The translations under genes were made by a program, and so were the position numbers. The notes beneath the pieces were generated by a model. The model ran no database searches, was not told the origin of the DNA, and saw only the letters and a program-made list of their open reading frames with translations. From Achromobacter ruhlandii (GTDB taxonomy: Bacteria; Pseudomonadota; Gammaproteobacteria; Burkholderiales; Burkholderiaceae_B), in the NCBI RefSeq assembly GCF_902859695.1, contig NZ_CADIJL010000018.1, positions 50,124 through 114,123 on the forward strand: a stretch of 64,000 nucleotides of DNA. The letters are read 5' to 3'. Positions 8,453 to 16,757 of this stretch are shown here, in pieces; position 1 is the first letter of the stretch, and each line of letters starts with the position of its first letter.

Positions 8453-9802
8453 TCAGTCGGCCTCTTTGGGTTCGGCGCGGCGCAGGGCCACTACCAGGTA
8501 GCAGGCATAGGACAGCACATACATCAGGCTGGTCGCCAGCATGATGCCCGCGGCCCCCATCTTCGGCGCCAGCACGGTGTTCAGCGCCGCTTTCAACGCG
8601 AAATTGCCGACCGCGATGGCGGCCATGATGCGATAACGGTTCTGGCTGGCCAACAGCTGCACCAGGATCAGCACGCCGAAATAGAACGGCAGTTGCAGCA
8701 GGCCCCAACGCAATACATGCGCCACGGCCTCGGTATTCTCGGCGGTGAAGGCGCCGCGCTGGAACAGCACCGCCACGCCCCAGGGCGCAAGCACCCAGCC
8801 GATCGCCACGGCGACGCCGCCGGCCGCCACCATCAGCACCGACCATTTCAGCGCCATGCCGCGCGCGCGCGCCGTGTCGCCACGCGCCTGCACGTCGGCC
8901 AACACCGGCAGCGCCGCGCGCCCGACCGACACCGCGCCGATGCCCAGCAGCAGCGACAGCAGCCGGCTGGCGTAGCCCAGCGTGGCGTTGGCGTTGGCGC
9001 CCAGGTTGGCGGCGGCGTACTGGTCCAGCGGGCCGACGAAACTCATTGCCACCTGGCCGATCAGCATCACGCCGGCCGCGCCCATCAGTTCGGGCCAGTG
9101 CGGCGAACGCAGGGTCAACGCCGGCGCGCCCCAGAAGCCGCCGTCGGCGCGCGCGGCCAGCCACGCCAGCCAGGCGGTCTGGATCGCGTAGCCCACCAGC
9201 GTGCCCCACAGCAGCGGGCCGACGCTGTCGGCACTGGCCGCCAGCATCACCCACGCCAACGTCGCCACCGCCGGCACGCTGTCCAGCAGGGTGTTGACGT
9301 GACGTTCGTGCGCGCGCAGGCGCGCCGCGCTGATGCCCGCGACCAGCAGCAGCGCCGCGACCGGCGCGAAGCCCAGCAGCAGCTCGCCCGTCATGTCGCG
9401 CACCCGGGCCGACAGGCCCTGGCCCAGCATGCCAACCACTTGCGGCCAGGCAAACCAGGTCAGCGCGGCCAGCGCGATCCCGGCCGCGGCCACCCAGCCC
9501 TGCAGTTCACGGATGAATTGTTCGCGTTCGGCGGCCTCGGCGCGGCGCAGCCGCACCAGCACCGGGATCAGCACCACCGACAGCACGCCCACGATGGTGA
9601 CCGGCAGCCAGGTGGCCATGGTCATCGTGAACTGGTAGGCGTCGACGGCGTCGCTGACGCCGTAGCGGTACGCCACCGCCATCTCCTTGACGGCGCCGGC
9701 GGCCTTGCCCAGCAGCAGGAACACCGCCACCCGGAACGCGCCTTTGAAGATGCGCTGGTGGTCCGGGTGGATGTTGCCGAGTTTGCGGATGAGTGCTTTC
9801 AA
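8453..9802 (-). CDS. MurJ/MVF-superfamily lipid-linked oligosaccharide flippase
   Basis: About 449 residues with some 12 hydrophobic segments. The C-terminal LFQRGAFTAENT is the hallmark motif of MurJ-type lipid flippases, and the N-terminal GKAAGAVKEMAVAYRYGVSDAVDAY matches the first membrane pair of that family. The likely start is a TTG at 9802-9800, one base after the epimerase stop (TGA-T-TTG). No ATG exists nearby; the next in-frame Met would remove the first helix. Its place between sugar-nucleotide and transferase genes suggests that it translocates the finished lipid-linked glycan rather than lipid II. It replaces the more usual Wzx of the PST family. It is shorter than typical MurJ (about 510). 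Confidence 0.85.
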   Translation of the reverse strand: MKALIRKLGNIHPDHQRIFKGAFRVAVFLLLGKAAGAVKEMAVAYRYGVSDAVDAYQFTMTMATWLPVTIVGVLSVVLIPVLVRLRRAEAAEREQFIRELQGWVAAAGIALAALTWFAWPQVVGMLGQGLSARVRDMTGELLLGFAPVAALLLVAGISAARLRAHERHVNTLLDSVPAVATLAWVMLAASADSVGPLLWGTLVGYAIQTAWLAWLAARADGGFWGAPALTLRSPHWPELMGAAGVMLIGQVAMSFVGPLDQYAAANLGANANATLGYASRLLSLLLGIGAVSVGRAALPVLADVQARGDTARARGMALKWSVLMVAAGGVAVAIGWVLAPWGVAVLFQRGAFTAENTEAVAHVLRWGLLQLPFYFGVLILVQLLASQNRYRIMAAIAVGNFALKAALNTVLAPKMGAAGIMLATSLMYVLSYACYLVVALRRAEPKEAD

Positions 9803-9803
9803 A

Positions 9804-10829
9804 TCAACGCAGGAATTGCGTGTACCAGGGCATCGCCACTTCCAGGCCCTGCAGCACCGTGTGCGTGGGTTGGTAGCCCAGCAGGCGGCCAGCCTTGCTG
9901 ACGTCGGCCTGCGAATGGCGCACATCGCCCGCGCGGAAATCGCCGTAGACCGGCTGTTTGCCATAGGCCACGTTCTGGTTGCCCAGCGCCCGCACCAGGA
10001 AACCGAACAGGTCGTTCAGGGTGCTGCGGCCGCTGACGGCCACGTTGTAGACCTGGTTGCGGGCTTCGGGCGGCGCCATCGCGGCCAGGATGTTCGCCTG
10101 GACCGCGTTCTCGACGAAGCAGAAATCGCGGCTGGTCTCGCCATCGCCGTTGATGGTGACGTCTTCGCCCTTGATCATCGCGGCGGTCCACTTCGGGATC
10201 ACCGCCGCATAGGCGCCGTCCGGATCCTGGCGCTTGCCGAACACGTTGAAATAGCGCAGGCCGACCGTCTCGAAACCATAGGAACGCGCGAAGACGCTCG
10301 CATACAGCTCGTTGACGTACTTGGTGACGGCATACGGCGACAGCGGATTGCCGATGTTCTCCTCGACCTTGGGCAAGGCCGGGTGATCGCCGTAGGTCGA
10401 GCTGGAAGCCGCATAGACGAACGACTTGACCTCGGCGTCGCGCGCGGCCACCAGCATGTTCAGGAAGCCACCGATATTCACCTCGTTGGTGGTGATCGGG
10501 TCCTTGAGCGAACGCGGCACCGAGCCCAGCGCCGCCTGGTGCAGCACGAAGTCCACGCCCTGCGTGGCGCGGCGGCAGGCTTCCAGGTCGCGGATATCGC
10601 CTTCGATGAACGAGAAGCGGGCCCACTGCTCGGCCGTGACCGAGCCGCGCACCTCATCCAGATTGCGTTGATAGCCAGTGGCGAAGTTGTCCAGGCCGAC
10701 AACGGTCTGGTCCAGCTTCAGCAGCGTTTCCAGCAGGTTGGAACCGATGAAGCCGGCGCAGCCGGTCACCAGCCACTTGCGCGGCGCGGCGGAAAGTTCC
10801 CGGGTGACAGTCTCGAAACGTGTGGTCAT
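9804..10829 (-). CDS. wbpP: WbpP/TviC-type UDP-N-acetylhexosamine 4-epimerase
   Basis: 341 residues, the same length as WbpP. An extended SDR: NAD-binding GCAGFIG at 23-29, catalytic Ser region AASSSTYGD around 141-148 and the YxxxK pair Y166/K170 (YAVTK). It interconverts UDP-GlcNAc/UDP-GalNAc or their uronic acids. [18 protein letters not shown] is a typical WbpP/TviC block. A strong Shine-Dalgarno AAGGAGG precedes the ATG at 10829. It follows the dehydrogenase by 12 bases, so the pair very probably makes UDP-GalNAcA. Order of the two reactions (epimerise first or oxidise first) cannot be told from sequence. Confidence 0.92.
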   Translation of the reverse strand: MTTRFETVTRELSAAPRKWLVTGCAGFIGSNLLETLLKLDQTVVGLDNFATGYQRNLDEVRGSVTAEQWARFSFIEGDIRDLEACRRATQGVDFVLHQAALGSVPRSLKDPITTNEVNIGGFLNMLVAARDAEVKSFVYAASSSTYGDHPALPKVEENIGNPLSPYAVTKYVNELYASVFARSYGFETVGLRYFNVFGKRQDPDGAYAAVIPKWTAAMIKGEDVTINGDGETSRDFCFVENAVQANILAAMAPPEARNQVYNVAVSGRSTLNDLFGFLVRALGNQNVAYGKQPVYGDFRAGDVRHSQADVSKAGRLLGYQPTHTVLQGLEVAMPWYTQFLR

Positions 10830-10841
10830 GCGACGTCCTCC

Positions 10842-12119
10842 TTACAGGCGCAGATCGGATTCGGCGGGCGACAACACGTACTTCAGGTCATAAAGGATGT
10901 GTTCCGGCTTGCCCAGCTTGCGGATGCCCTCGGCGCCCAGGTCCTTGAACTGGTGGTGCGCCACCGCCAGGATCACGGCGTCGTACTTGCCCGCTTCCGG
11001 CTTGGCCACCGGTGTGATGCCGTATTCATGCACCGCCTCTTCGGGCTCCACCCACGGGTCGTACACGTCCACGTCGACGTTGTAGTCGCCCAGTTCCTTG
11101 ACGATGTCGACGATGCGGGTGTTGCGCAGGTCGGGGCAGTTTTCCTTGAAGGTCAGGCCCATCACCAGCACGCGCGCGCCCTGCACGTGGATGCGGCGCT
11201 TGGTCATGGCCTTGACCAGCTGCGACACCACGTAGCTGCCCATCGAGTCGTTCAGGCGGCGGCCGGCCAGGATGATCTCGGGGTGGTAGCCGATCGACTG
11301 CGCCTTGTGCGTCAGGTAGTACGGGTCCACGCCGATGCAGTGGCCGCCCACCAGGCCCGGACGGAACGGCAGGAAGTTCCACTTGGTGCCGGCGGCCTGC
11401 AGCACGGCTTCGGTGTCGATGCCCATCTTGTTGAAGATCAGGGCCAGCTCGTTGATCAGCGCGATGTTGACGTCGCGCTGGGTGTTCTCGATCACCTTTG
11501 CGGCCTCGGCCACGCGGATGCTGGCGGCCTTGTGGGTGCCGGCGGTGATGATCTGCTTGTAGAGCTGGTCCACCAGCTCGGCCACTTCCGGCGTCGAGCC
11601 CGAGGTGACCTTCTTGATGGTGTTGACGCGGTGTTCCTTGTCGCCCGGGTTGATGCGCTCGGGGCTGTAGCCGGCGTAGAAATCGACGTTGAATTTCAGG
11701 CCCGACACGCGCTCCAGCACCGGCACGCAGTCTTCCTCGGTGGCGCCGGGGTAGACGGTGGATTCGTAGATGACGATGTCGCCGCGCTTGAGCACCGAGC
11801 CGATGGTTTCACTGGCCTTGACCAGCGGGGTCAGGTCGGGCTGCTTGTACTCGTCGATCGGCGTGGGCACGGTGACGATGAAGACGTTGGCCTGGCCCAG
11901 TTCGGCGCGGTCGGCGGTGTAGGTCAGCTGCTTGGCTTCGGCCAGTTCGGCGTCGCTGACTTCAAGCGTGTGGTCGTGACCAGCCTTCAGGGCATCGATC
12001 CGGCGCGTATTGATATCGAAGCCGATGACCGAGCGCTTCTTGCCGAATTCCACCGCCAGCGGCAGGCCGACATAGCCCAGGCCGACGACCGCGAGTTTCA
12101 CATCCTGAATACGCAACAT
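10842..12119 (-). CDS. tviB: UDP-N-acetylhexosamine 6-dehydrogenase (TviB/WbpO type)
   Basis: 425 residues of the UDP-glucose/GDP-mannose dehydrogenase family. [12 protein letters not shown] at 11-22 binds NAD. The catalytic cysteine is Cys261 in [12 protein letters not shown], and [10 protein letters not shown] and [12 protein letters not shown] are further family blocks. The four-electron oxidation converts UDP-GlcNAc or UDP-GalNAc to the corresponding uronic acid; the TviB/WbpO subgroup is suggested by its pairing with WbpP. GGGAGA lies a few bases upstream of the ATG at 12119. The 101-base gap to the initiating transferase gene is the largest in the operon. Confidence 0.93.
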   Translation of the reverse strand: MLRIQDVKLAVVGLGYVGLPLAVEFGKKRSVIGFDINTRRIDALKAGHDHTLEVSDAELAEAKQLTYTADRAELGQANVFIVTVPTPIDEYKQPDLTPLVKASETIGSVLKRGDIVIYESTVYPGATEEDCVPVLERVSGLKFNVDFYAGYSPERINPGDKEHRVNTIKKVTSGSTPEVAELVDQLYKQIITAGTHKAASIRVAEAAKVIENTQRDVNIALINELALIFNKMGIDTEAVLQAAGTKWNFLPFRPGLVGGHCIGVDPYYLTHKAQSIGYHPEIILAGRRLNDSMGSYVVSQLVKAMTKRRIHVQGARVLVMGLTFKENCPDLRNTRIVDIVKELGDYNVDVDVYDPWVEPEEAVHEYGITPVAKPEAGKYDAVILAVAHHQFKDLGAEGIRKLGKPEHILYDLKYVLSPAESDLRL

Positions 12120-12189
12120 AACTCTCCCTTCACCGTAAAACGATTACGGCATTTTAAATATGGTCGGGGTGATGAATGAATGAACGGGC

Positions 12190-12210
12190 CCCCGGCGGAG
12201 ATCGCCGGGG
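12190..12210 (-). other. GC hairpin in the gap between the initiating transferase and dehydrogenase genes
   Basis: CCCCGGCG (12190-12197) pairs perfectly with CGCCGGGG (12203-12210) across a 5-base loop. No T run follows on the minus strand, so it is not a full intrinsic terminator. It could pause polymerase or protect the mRNA between the first and second genes of the operon. Confidence 0.35.
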
Positions 12211-12220
12211 CGCCCAACAC

Positions 12221-13324
12221 TTAATCGGCTCGCAAGACGGATGGCAACAGCAGCCATCCGGGACGGCGCCAGGACACCAGTCGCGCATACAGCCAGATAT
12301 AGACGCCGGCGAACACCAGCAGGCTGGCGCTGAGCGCCCAGGCGTTGTCCCACCAGATGGTGGCGGGCACCAGCCCAATCAGCGCCAGCACCCACATGTA
12401 GGGTGACGCCAGGGCGTTGCACAGCGCCGGCACCGCGTGGCGGCGACCCCGGCTGAAGGTCACGCGCACCAGGCGGCGGAAGACCAGTTGATGCAGGTGC
12501 AGCGCATCCGGCTGGTCCACCGGCACGCCGCGCTTGAAGCGCCGGCGCCAGATCGAGAAACCGGTTTCGAAGACGGGGTAGAACAGCACCGCCAGCGCAT
12601 AGAACGGCGACACCGACGGATTGCGCACCACCAGCAGCACGGCCAGCTCGGCCAGCATGAAACCCAGGAAGTACGCGCCGCCATCGCCCAGGAAAACCCG
12701 GCCGAACGGGAAGTTCCAGACCAGGAAGCCAAGCGTGGCGGACGCCAGGGCCGCGGCCACCAGGAAGATCGGCACGTCGCCCACCTGCAGCGCGACCAGG
12801 CTGATGGACACCGCCATCAGCGTCGCGACCATGCCGGCCAGGCCGTTCATGCCGTCGACGATGTTCAGGGCATGGGTACAGCCGCCCACCGCGAACATGG
12901 TGAAAATCAGGGAAACCGGCCAATAGGACAGGACGTAATCCACCGGCGCCATGCCGACGCGGCTGACTCCGCCCAGCAGCCACCAGGCGATCGCGGCGGA
13001 TGCGAAAGCCGCCAGCAGGCGCTTGCTGGCGCCGATGTCCTTGGTGATGTCTTCGAGCAGACCCGCCACGAACACCGGCAGCGCCGAGACGAACAGCGCC
13101 GGCCAGAGCCAGGTCAGGGTCATGTTGTCGGGCCCGAGCACCAGCAGGCCCATGAGCGTGCCCGCCAGCACGGCCAGTCCGCCCACGCGGGGCGTGGCGC
13201 GCGAATGGTTCGCTTGCGGTTTGTTGAGATCGCTGTCGCCGGTGAAGGCGCCATGCCAGCGCTCCGACGCCACGATGAGTCCCCCCACCATGAACGCGAC
13301 CACGCATATGTACAGCCAGGTCAC
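12221..13324 (-). CDS. WecA/WbpL-type polyprenyl-phosphate HexNAc-1-phosphate transferase (GT4/MraY superfamily)
   Basis: 367 residues with about 10 membrane helices. Signature blocks: PRVGGLAV at 45-52, LLEDITKD at 89-96, NIVDGMNG at 154-161, FLGDGGAYFLGF at 211-222 and the basic sugar-recognition segment HLHQLVFRRL near 276-285. These place it with WecA/WbpL enzymes, which transfer a sugar-1-phosphate from a UDP-HexNAc to undecaprenyl phosphate and so start O-unit synthesis. The start is GTG at 13324 with AGAGGTG upstream. It is the first gene of the minus-strand operon, behind a long leader. Which HexNAc (GlcNAc, QuiNAc, FucNAc) it uses is not decidable here. Confidence 0.9.
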   Translation of the reverse strand: MTWLYICVVAFMVGGLIVASERWHGAFTGDSDLNKPQANHSRATPRVGGLAVLAGTLMGLLVLGPDNMTLTWLWPALFVSALPVFVAGLLEDITKDIGASKRLLAAFASAAIAWWLLGGVSRVGMAPVDYVLSYWPVSLIFTMFAVGGCTHALNIVDGMNGLAGMVATLMAVSISLVALQVGDVPIFLVAAALASATLGFLVWNFPFGRVFLGDGGAYFLGFMLAELAVLLVVRNPSVSPFYALAVLFYPVFETGFSIWRRRFKRGVPVDQPDALHLHQLVFRRLVRVTFSRGRRHAVPALCNALASPYMWVLALIGLVPATIWWDNAWALSASLLVFAGVYIWLYARLVSWRRPGWLLLPSVLRAD

Positions 13325-13668
13325 AGGGTCACCTCTGGTTGGTCTATCGAGACAGGCCGGCCATTATCAATGGCAGGTGTAACGCCCATATATGGGAGGG
13401 ATAAGGAAGTGCAAATCACCGGGACAGAACGTAACGCCCGCGGTCCGGATGGGCGCCTGTGCTGGCGTCCCCGGCTGGCCGGGCAGGCTGCAACGTGGAC
13501 ACCGACCCGCGGAAATACGAATTTCATGGATTGATTGTAGAACTTTCCGCCCCCGCGCACGTGAAATATCCAAGGGAAAACGCGAAGCCCTCGCCCGGAC
13601 AGGCATGCCCTTGCGGACCCGGATCGGCGTGGATTTCTTCATAAAAAAGGGACAGATTGTTTTTGCTC
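13325..13668 (-). other. Leader/promoter region of the glycan operon (no gene)
   Basis: About 340 bases without a convincing coding frame. It has AT-richer patches than the flanks. The best -10-like element toward the glycan operon is TACAAT (minus strand, 13534-13539), but no good -35 lies 16-18 bases upstream; it would give a leader of about 200 bases. No ops/JUMPstart GGCGGTAG element was found. Several short overlapping frames exist on both strands; none has a ribosome-binding site or recognisable protein. Confidence 0.4.
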
Positions 13669-13701
13669 AAAAAAAAGCCCGAGATCGTGAGATCTCGGGC
13701 T
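13669..13701 (-). terminator. Strong intrinsic terminator of the candidate small RNA
   Basis: On the minus strand a perfect 10-bp stem (GCCCGAGATC at 13691-13700, GATCTCGGGC at 13677-13686) closes a 4-base loop (TCAC) and is followed at once by eight T residues (13669-13676). There is no T run in the plus direction, so it terminates minus-strand transcription only. The nearest minus-strand protein gene (coq7) ends more than 400 bases upstream, so the terminator belongs more naturally to a short transcript. Confidence 0.85.
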
Positions 13702-13814
13702 AAATCCACCAAAGGAGGAGGGTGGAGGAGACAACCGTGGCATGTTGGGAGCGGCTTTCGCTCGCTGCGCTGTCGGGGTTTGGCACCGCGCCGACTGCGT
13801 TTCAACATCCGATG
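13669..13814 (-). ncRNA. Candidate structured small RNA with an anti-Shine-Dalgarno hairpin
   Basis: About 146 nucleotides from a predicted start near 13814 to the terminator. Read on the minus strand, AUGUUG (13803-13808) pairs with CAACAU (13742-13747) and closes a domain with two internal hairpins: GUCGG/CCGAC (13791-13795 with 13772-13776), and a hairpin at 13750-13766 capped by a GAAA tetraloop. Downstream, UCCACC/GGUGGA (13721-13726 with 13705-13710) forms a 6-bp stem whose loop displays CUCCUCC, complementary to Shine-Dalgarno sequences; a second UCCUCC lies just 5' of it. The layout (structured 5' part, C-rich exposed loop, Rho-independent end) is that of trans-acting regulatory RNAs. 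No open reading frame with a ribosome-binding site fits. Identity with any described Bordetella or Achromobacter RNA is not checked. Confidence 0.68.
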
Positions 13815-13820
13815 AGATGC

Positions 13821-13849
13821 ATAGTATCGGGTTTTTTTGTGCGATGCAA
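13821..13849 (-). promoter_or_regulatory. Sigma70-type promoter for the candidate small RNA
   Basis: Minus strand: TTGCAT (13844-13849) and TACTAT (13821-13826) are separated by exactly 17 bases. Neither hexamer is perfect, but spacing is ideal, the spacer is AT-rich, and the predicted start near 13814 falls directly before the foldable RNA. Confidence 0.55.
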
Positions 13850-14029
13850 GATTTTTTTTGCCCCCTGCCCTTCAGTCGTTTTGGCGTTGCATTTTTGCCG
13901 CAACGGCGCGCGCCATCGCCCGGAAAGCCGCGCCCAGCAATGACCTTCGGAAACGGAGGGTTATTGCCGAACGGGTTAACCCCTTGCGGACTTACCCTAG
14001 CCTTTGCCGGGTAATCCCGCCCTATGATT

Positions 14030-14046
14030 TGCACCAGAAAGGTGCA
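14030..14046. promoter_or_regulatory. NtrC-like palindrome
   Basis: The 17-base sequence TGCACC-AGAAA-GGTGCA matches both half-sites of the enterobacterial NtrC consensus (TGCACC-N5-GGTGCA). A further GCACC follows at 14051-14055. I found no good sigma54 promoter toward either side: TGGCACCAATTTGC at 14049-14062 has the right elements but is one base short in spacing, and CGGCAATTTTTGCGCA at 14062-14077 has correct spacing but poor flanks. It may also be just an RNA hairpin downstream of coq7. The site lies about 220 bases upstream of the small-RNA start. Confidence 0.35.
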
Positions 14047-14118
14047 TGTGGCACCAATTTGCGGCAATTTTTGCGCATTGCAACATTTCGCTGCCCCACC
14101 TTGTGGCGTGCCCGCGGT

Positions 14119-14796
14119 TCAGACCCAGTACGCCGTGGTCGTCATGACCTTGGACATGGCGCGCATGGCGGCCTTGACAGGCGCGGGCAGCGGCACGCCG
14201 CCCGCCGCCTCGGCGCTGGCGCGGTGCTGCGCCTCGTCGTCCTTCATTTTCTGCACGATCTGGCGCGAACGCGCGTCCTGCTCGGGCAGCGTGCGCAGAT
14301 GCCCTTCCAGGTGCGCCTCGACCTGTTTCTCGGTCTCGGCCATGAAACCCAGGTTGCGCGGCGCGCCCGCGTAGCCGGCCAGCAGGCCGAGCGCGAAGGA
14401 ACCGGCGTACCAGACCGGATTCAGCAGGCTGGGCCGGCTGCCCAGTTCCGACAGGCGCTGGTTGCACCACACCAGGTGGTCGACCTCTTCGCCGGCGGCC
14501 TCCAGCAACAGGGCGCGCGGGCCCGGCTCGCGACACACGGCCGCCTGGCCGCGGTACAGCGCCTGGGCGCAGACCTCGCCCACGTGGTTGACCCGCATCA
14601 GCCCGGCGGCGTGGCGCTTTTCCTGGGCCGACAGGGTGTCGGGCGCCTCCTCGGCGGTGGCCGGATTGGGTCGGCCGGCGCTGGCGCTGCCGGACAGCAC
14701 GCGCAGGGCGCGGTCGGCCTCGGCCAGCAGCGCGTCCAGGGGATTCGAACGGCGCAGGAAAGCGGTGGGCGCGGAGGGGGACAGGGTGGGGGACAT
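14119..14796 (-). CDS. coq7: 3-demethoxyubiquinol 3-hydroxylase Coq7
   Basis: 225 residues from the ATG at 14796 (AGGAG 6 bases upstream); an in-frame Met nine codons earlier lacks a ribosome site. A di-iron monooxygenase of ubiquinone synthesis that hydroxylates demethoxyubiquinol at the membrane. Diiron ligand motifs are visible in order: [12 protein letters not shown] (Glu74), [12 protein letters not shown] (E-x-x-H around 104-107), [17 protein letters not shown] and KDDEAQHR. The N-terminal ~55 residues, rich in Ala/Ser/Pro, precede the catalytic core, as in other Burkholderiales Coq7 proteins. It is divergent from the OsmC-like gene across 118 bases. Confidence 0.93.
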   Translation of the reverse strand: MSPTLSPSAPTAFLRRSNPLDALLAEADRALRVLSGSASAGRPNPATAEEAPDTLSAQEKRHAAGLMRVNHVGEVCAQALYRGQAAVCREPGPRALLLEAAGEEVDHLVWCNQRLSELGSRPSLLNPVWYAGSFALGLLAGYAGAPRNLGFMAETEKQVEAHLEGHLRTLPEQDARSRQIVQKMKDDEAQHRASAEAAGGVPLPAPVKAAMRAMSKVMTTTAYWV

Positions 14797-14914
14797 GGAC
14801 AACTCCTGGATTGGGGCGCACACCCCTGACGCGGGGCGGGGCTCTCATGCCTGGAATTGTACGCAACGGGTATCATCAGCCATTGACTGCGCTCAAGCAC
14901 AAAGGACCTGACAA

Positions 14915-15358
14915 ATGGAATGCACGATCGACTGGGGCGGCCCCAATGGCATGCTGTTCACCGCCAGCACCGGCAGCGGCCACGTGGCCGTGATGGACGG
15001 CGCGGTGGACGGCGGCGGCCACAACCTGGCGCCCCGCCCCATGGAAATGCTGCTGGCCGGCACCGGCGGCTGCACTGCCTATGACGTCGTGCTGATCCTC
15101 AAGCGCGGCCGCCACGCCGTGACCGGCTGCAGCGTCAAGCTGCAGGCAGACCGCGCCGATGTCGACCCCAAGGTGTTCACGCGCATCCACTTCGCCTTCA
15201 CCGTCACCGGCCGCAACCTGCCGCGCGCGGCGGTCGAGCGCGCCGTGCAGCTGTCGCACGAGAAATACTGCTCGGCTTCCGCCATGCTCGAAAAGACCGC
15301 CGAACTGACCTTCTCGGTGGACATCGTCGATACCCAGGAAGCCCCCGCGGCCGCCTGA
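14915..15358 (+). CDS. OsmC-family thiol peroxidase-like protein
   Basis: 147 residues. The two redox cysteines of the OsmC/Ohr superfamily are present: Cys53 in AGTGGCTAYDV and Cys119 in SHEKYCSAS. The sequence belongs to the general OsmC (YhfA-like) branch rather than Ohr, as judged by NLAPRPMEMLLAG. Members reduce organic hydroperoxides or protect thiols in the cytoplasm; for this branch the physiological substrate is unclear. AAAGGA lies upstream of the ATG. It is divergent from coq7 and 48 bases upstream of thyA, so it may be cotranscribed with thyA. Confidence 0.85.
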   Translation: MECTIDWGGPNGMLFTASTGSGHVAVMDGAVDGGGHNLAPRPMEMLLAGTGGCTAYDVVLILKRGRHAVTGCSVKLQADRADVDPKVFTRIHFAFTVTGRNLPRAAVERAVQLSHEKYCSASAMLEKTAELTFSVDIVDTQEAPAAA

Positions 15359-15406
15359 CACGAGCCCGTTGCCGGCGCCACTTCAGCCTTTTCTGATTCT
15401 GTACCC

Positions 15407-16378
15407 ATGAAACAATACCTGGACCTCGTTCAATCCATCCTGGACACCGGCGCGTGGCAGGAAAACCGGACGGGCATACGCACGCTGAGCATGCCGGGCG
15501 CCTCGCTGCGCTTCGACCTGCAGCAGGGCTTTCCGGCCGTGACCACCAAGAAGCTGGCCTTCAAGTCCGCCATCGGCGAAATGGTCGGCTTCCTGCGCGG
15601 CGTGCGCAGCGCCGCCGAGTTCCGGGAGCTGGGTTGCAAGGTCTGGGACCAGAACGCCAACGAAAACGCCCAGTGGCTCGCCAACCCGTACCGCGAAGGG
15701 CCGGACGACCTCGGCCCGGTCTATGGCGTGCAATGGCGCCAGTGGCCGGCCTACAAGCTGCTGGACGCCGGCCGCGACGGCCAGATCGCCGACGCCCTGG
15801 CGCGCGGCTACGCCAAGGTGGCCGATGTGCAGGAAGGCGGCGCGCCCAAGGTGCTGCTGTACAAGGCGGTCGACCAGCTGCGCCAGTGCCTGGACACCAT
15901 CCACGAGCGTCCGGGCGACCGCCGCATCCTGTTCCATGGCTGGAACTGGGCGCAGATCGAGGAAATGGCGCTGCCGCCCTGCCACCTGCTGTACCAGTTC
16001 CTGCCGAACGCGACGACGCGCGAGATTTCGCTGTGCCTGTACATCCGCTCGAACGATGTCGGCCTGGGCACGCCGTTCAACCTGACCGAAGGGGCGGCGC
16101 TGCTGCACCTGGTCGGCCGGCTGACCGGCTACACGCCGCGCTGGTTCACGTACTTCATCGGCGATGCCCACATCTATGAGAACCACCTGCCGATGCTGCG
16201 TGAGCAACTGACCCGCACGCCGCACGAGGCGCCCCGGCTGGTGCTGTCCGACCGCATCCCCGATTTCGCCCAGACCGGCCGCTACGAGCCCGAATGGCTG
16301 GAAAAGGTGGAACCCGGCGATTTCTCGCTGGCCGGCTACACCCATCACGCCCCCCTCACCGCCCCCATGGCCGTCTAG
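15407..16378 (+). CDS. thyA: Thymidylate synthase (long form)
   Basis: 323 residues, longer than the 264 of the Escherichia coli enzyme because of an insert between about residues 85 and 145, as also seen in Lactobacillus-type ThyA. It methylates dUMP to dTMP with 5,10-methylenetetrahydrofolate. The catalytic Cys192 lies in [10 protein letters not shown]. Other blocks are [12 protein letters not shown] near the N-terminus, [13 protein letters not shown] for nucleotide binding and [12 protein letters not shown] near the C-terminus. It is followed by a c-di-GMP gene and then folA on the same strand, so the thyA-folA pair is split. Confidence 0.95.
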   Translation: MKQYLDLVQSILDTGAWQENRTGIRTLSMPGASLRFDLQQGFPAVTTKKLAFKSAIGEMVGFLRGVRSAAEFRELGCKVWDQNANENAQWLANPYREGPDDLGPVYGVQWRQWPAYKLLDAGRDGQIADALARGYAKVADVQEGGAPKVLLYKAVDQLRQCLDTIHERPGDRRILFHGWNWAQIEEMALPPCHLLYQFLPNATTREISLCLYIRSNDVGLGTPFNLTEGAALLHLVGRLTGYTPRWFTYFIGDAHIYENHLPMLREQLTRTPHEAPRLVLSDRIPDFAQTGRYEPEWLEKVEPGDFSLAGYTHHAPLTAPMAV

Positions 16379-16757
16379 GACCACTTCCGATACGCCCGCC
16401 GGGCAACGGGCGCGCCTCCGCCTGGCGCTGGTGAAGATTGGTGAGCATCTGGAAGCGCGTTTTCGGTATAACCCATCCCTTAGCCTCGGACGCGCGTCCT
16501 GCAAGCCCTGCGCGCCGTCGCTGCTGAACGGCCCTTGCCGCGCCGTGCCTGCCACTCGCCGCGCGACCGGACAATCCCGCCGGTCCCGCCGACCGCCTGC
16601 AGGGCGGCGTCGCCTCCCCCATCCAGACAAGAGAGTATGTGAATCGCCAGCGTCGACAGCAGGATTCCCTTGCGGCCTAGTTGCAACCGTTGACTACTAA
16701 TTGATTTGAATTGAGGCCGGCGCGGCGGCTGTATGCGCTCAGGACAGGACCCCAAAA
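16379..16757 (+). other. Intergenic region thyA to MHYT gene (no gene seen)
   Basis: About 380 bases. A GC stem CGCCCG/CGGGCG just after thyA lacks a T run. An AT-richer patch at 16681-16715 contains TTGCAA and TTGACT, but no -10 at proper spacing. No open frame with a ribosome site or recognisable product was found. The region could carry the promoter of the MHYT-GGDEF-EAL gene. Confidence 0.4.

Noticed and set aside
14049..14062. Sigma54-like element TGGCACCAATTTGC.
   Set aside because: The GG-to-GC spacing is one base short, which normally abolishes sigma54 recognition; it points away from the candidate RNA.
13321..14067. Several 60-140 codon frames on both strands between the glycan operon and coq7.
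   Set aside because: They overlap each other, run through the terminator hairpin, lack ribosome sites and have no recognisable protein features.
14738..14749. GGATTCGAAC resembling a tRNA T-loop.
   Set aside because: It lies inside coq7 and no cloverleaf can be formed around it.
16681..16715. TTGCAA and TTGACT as a -35 for the MHYT gene.
   Set aside because: No acceptable -10 exists at 16-18 bases from either.
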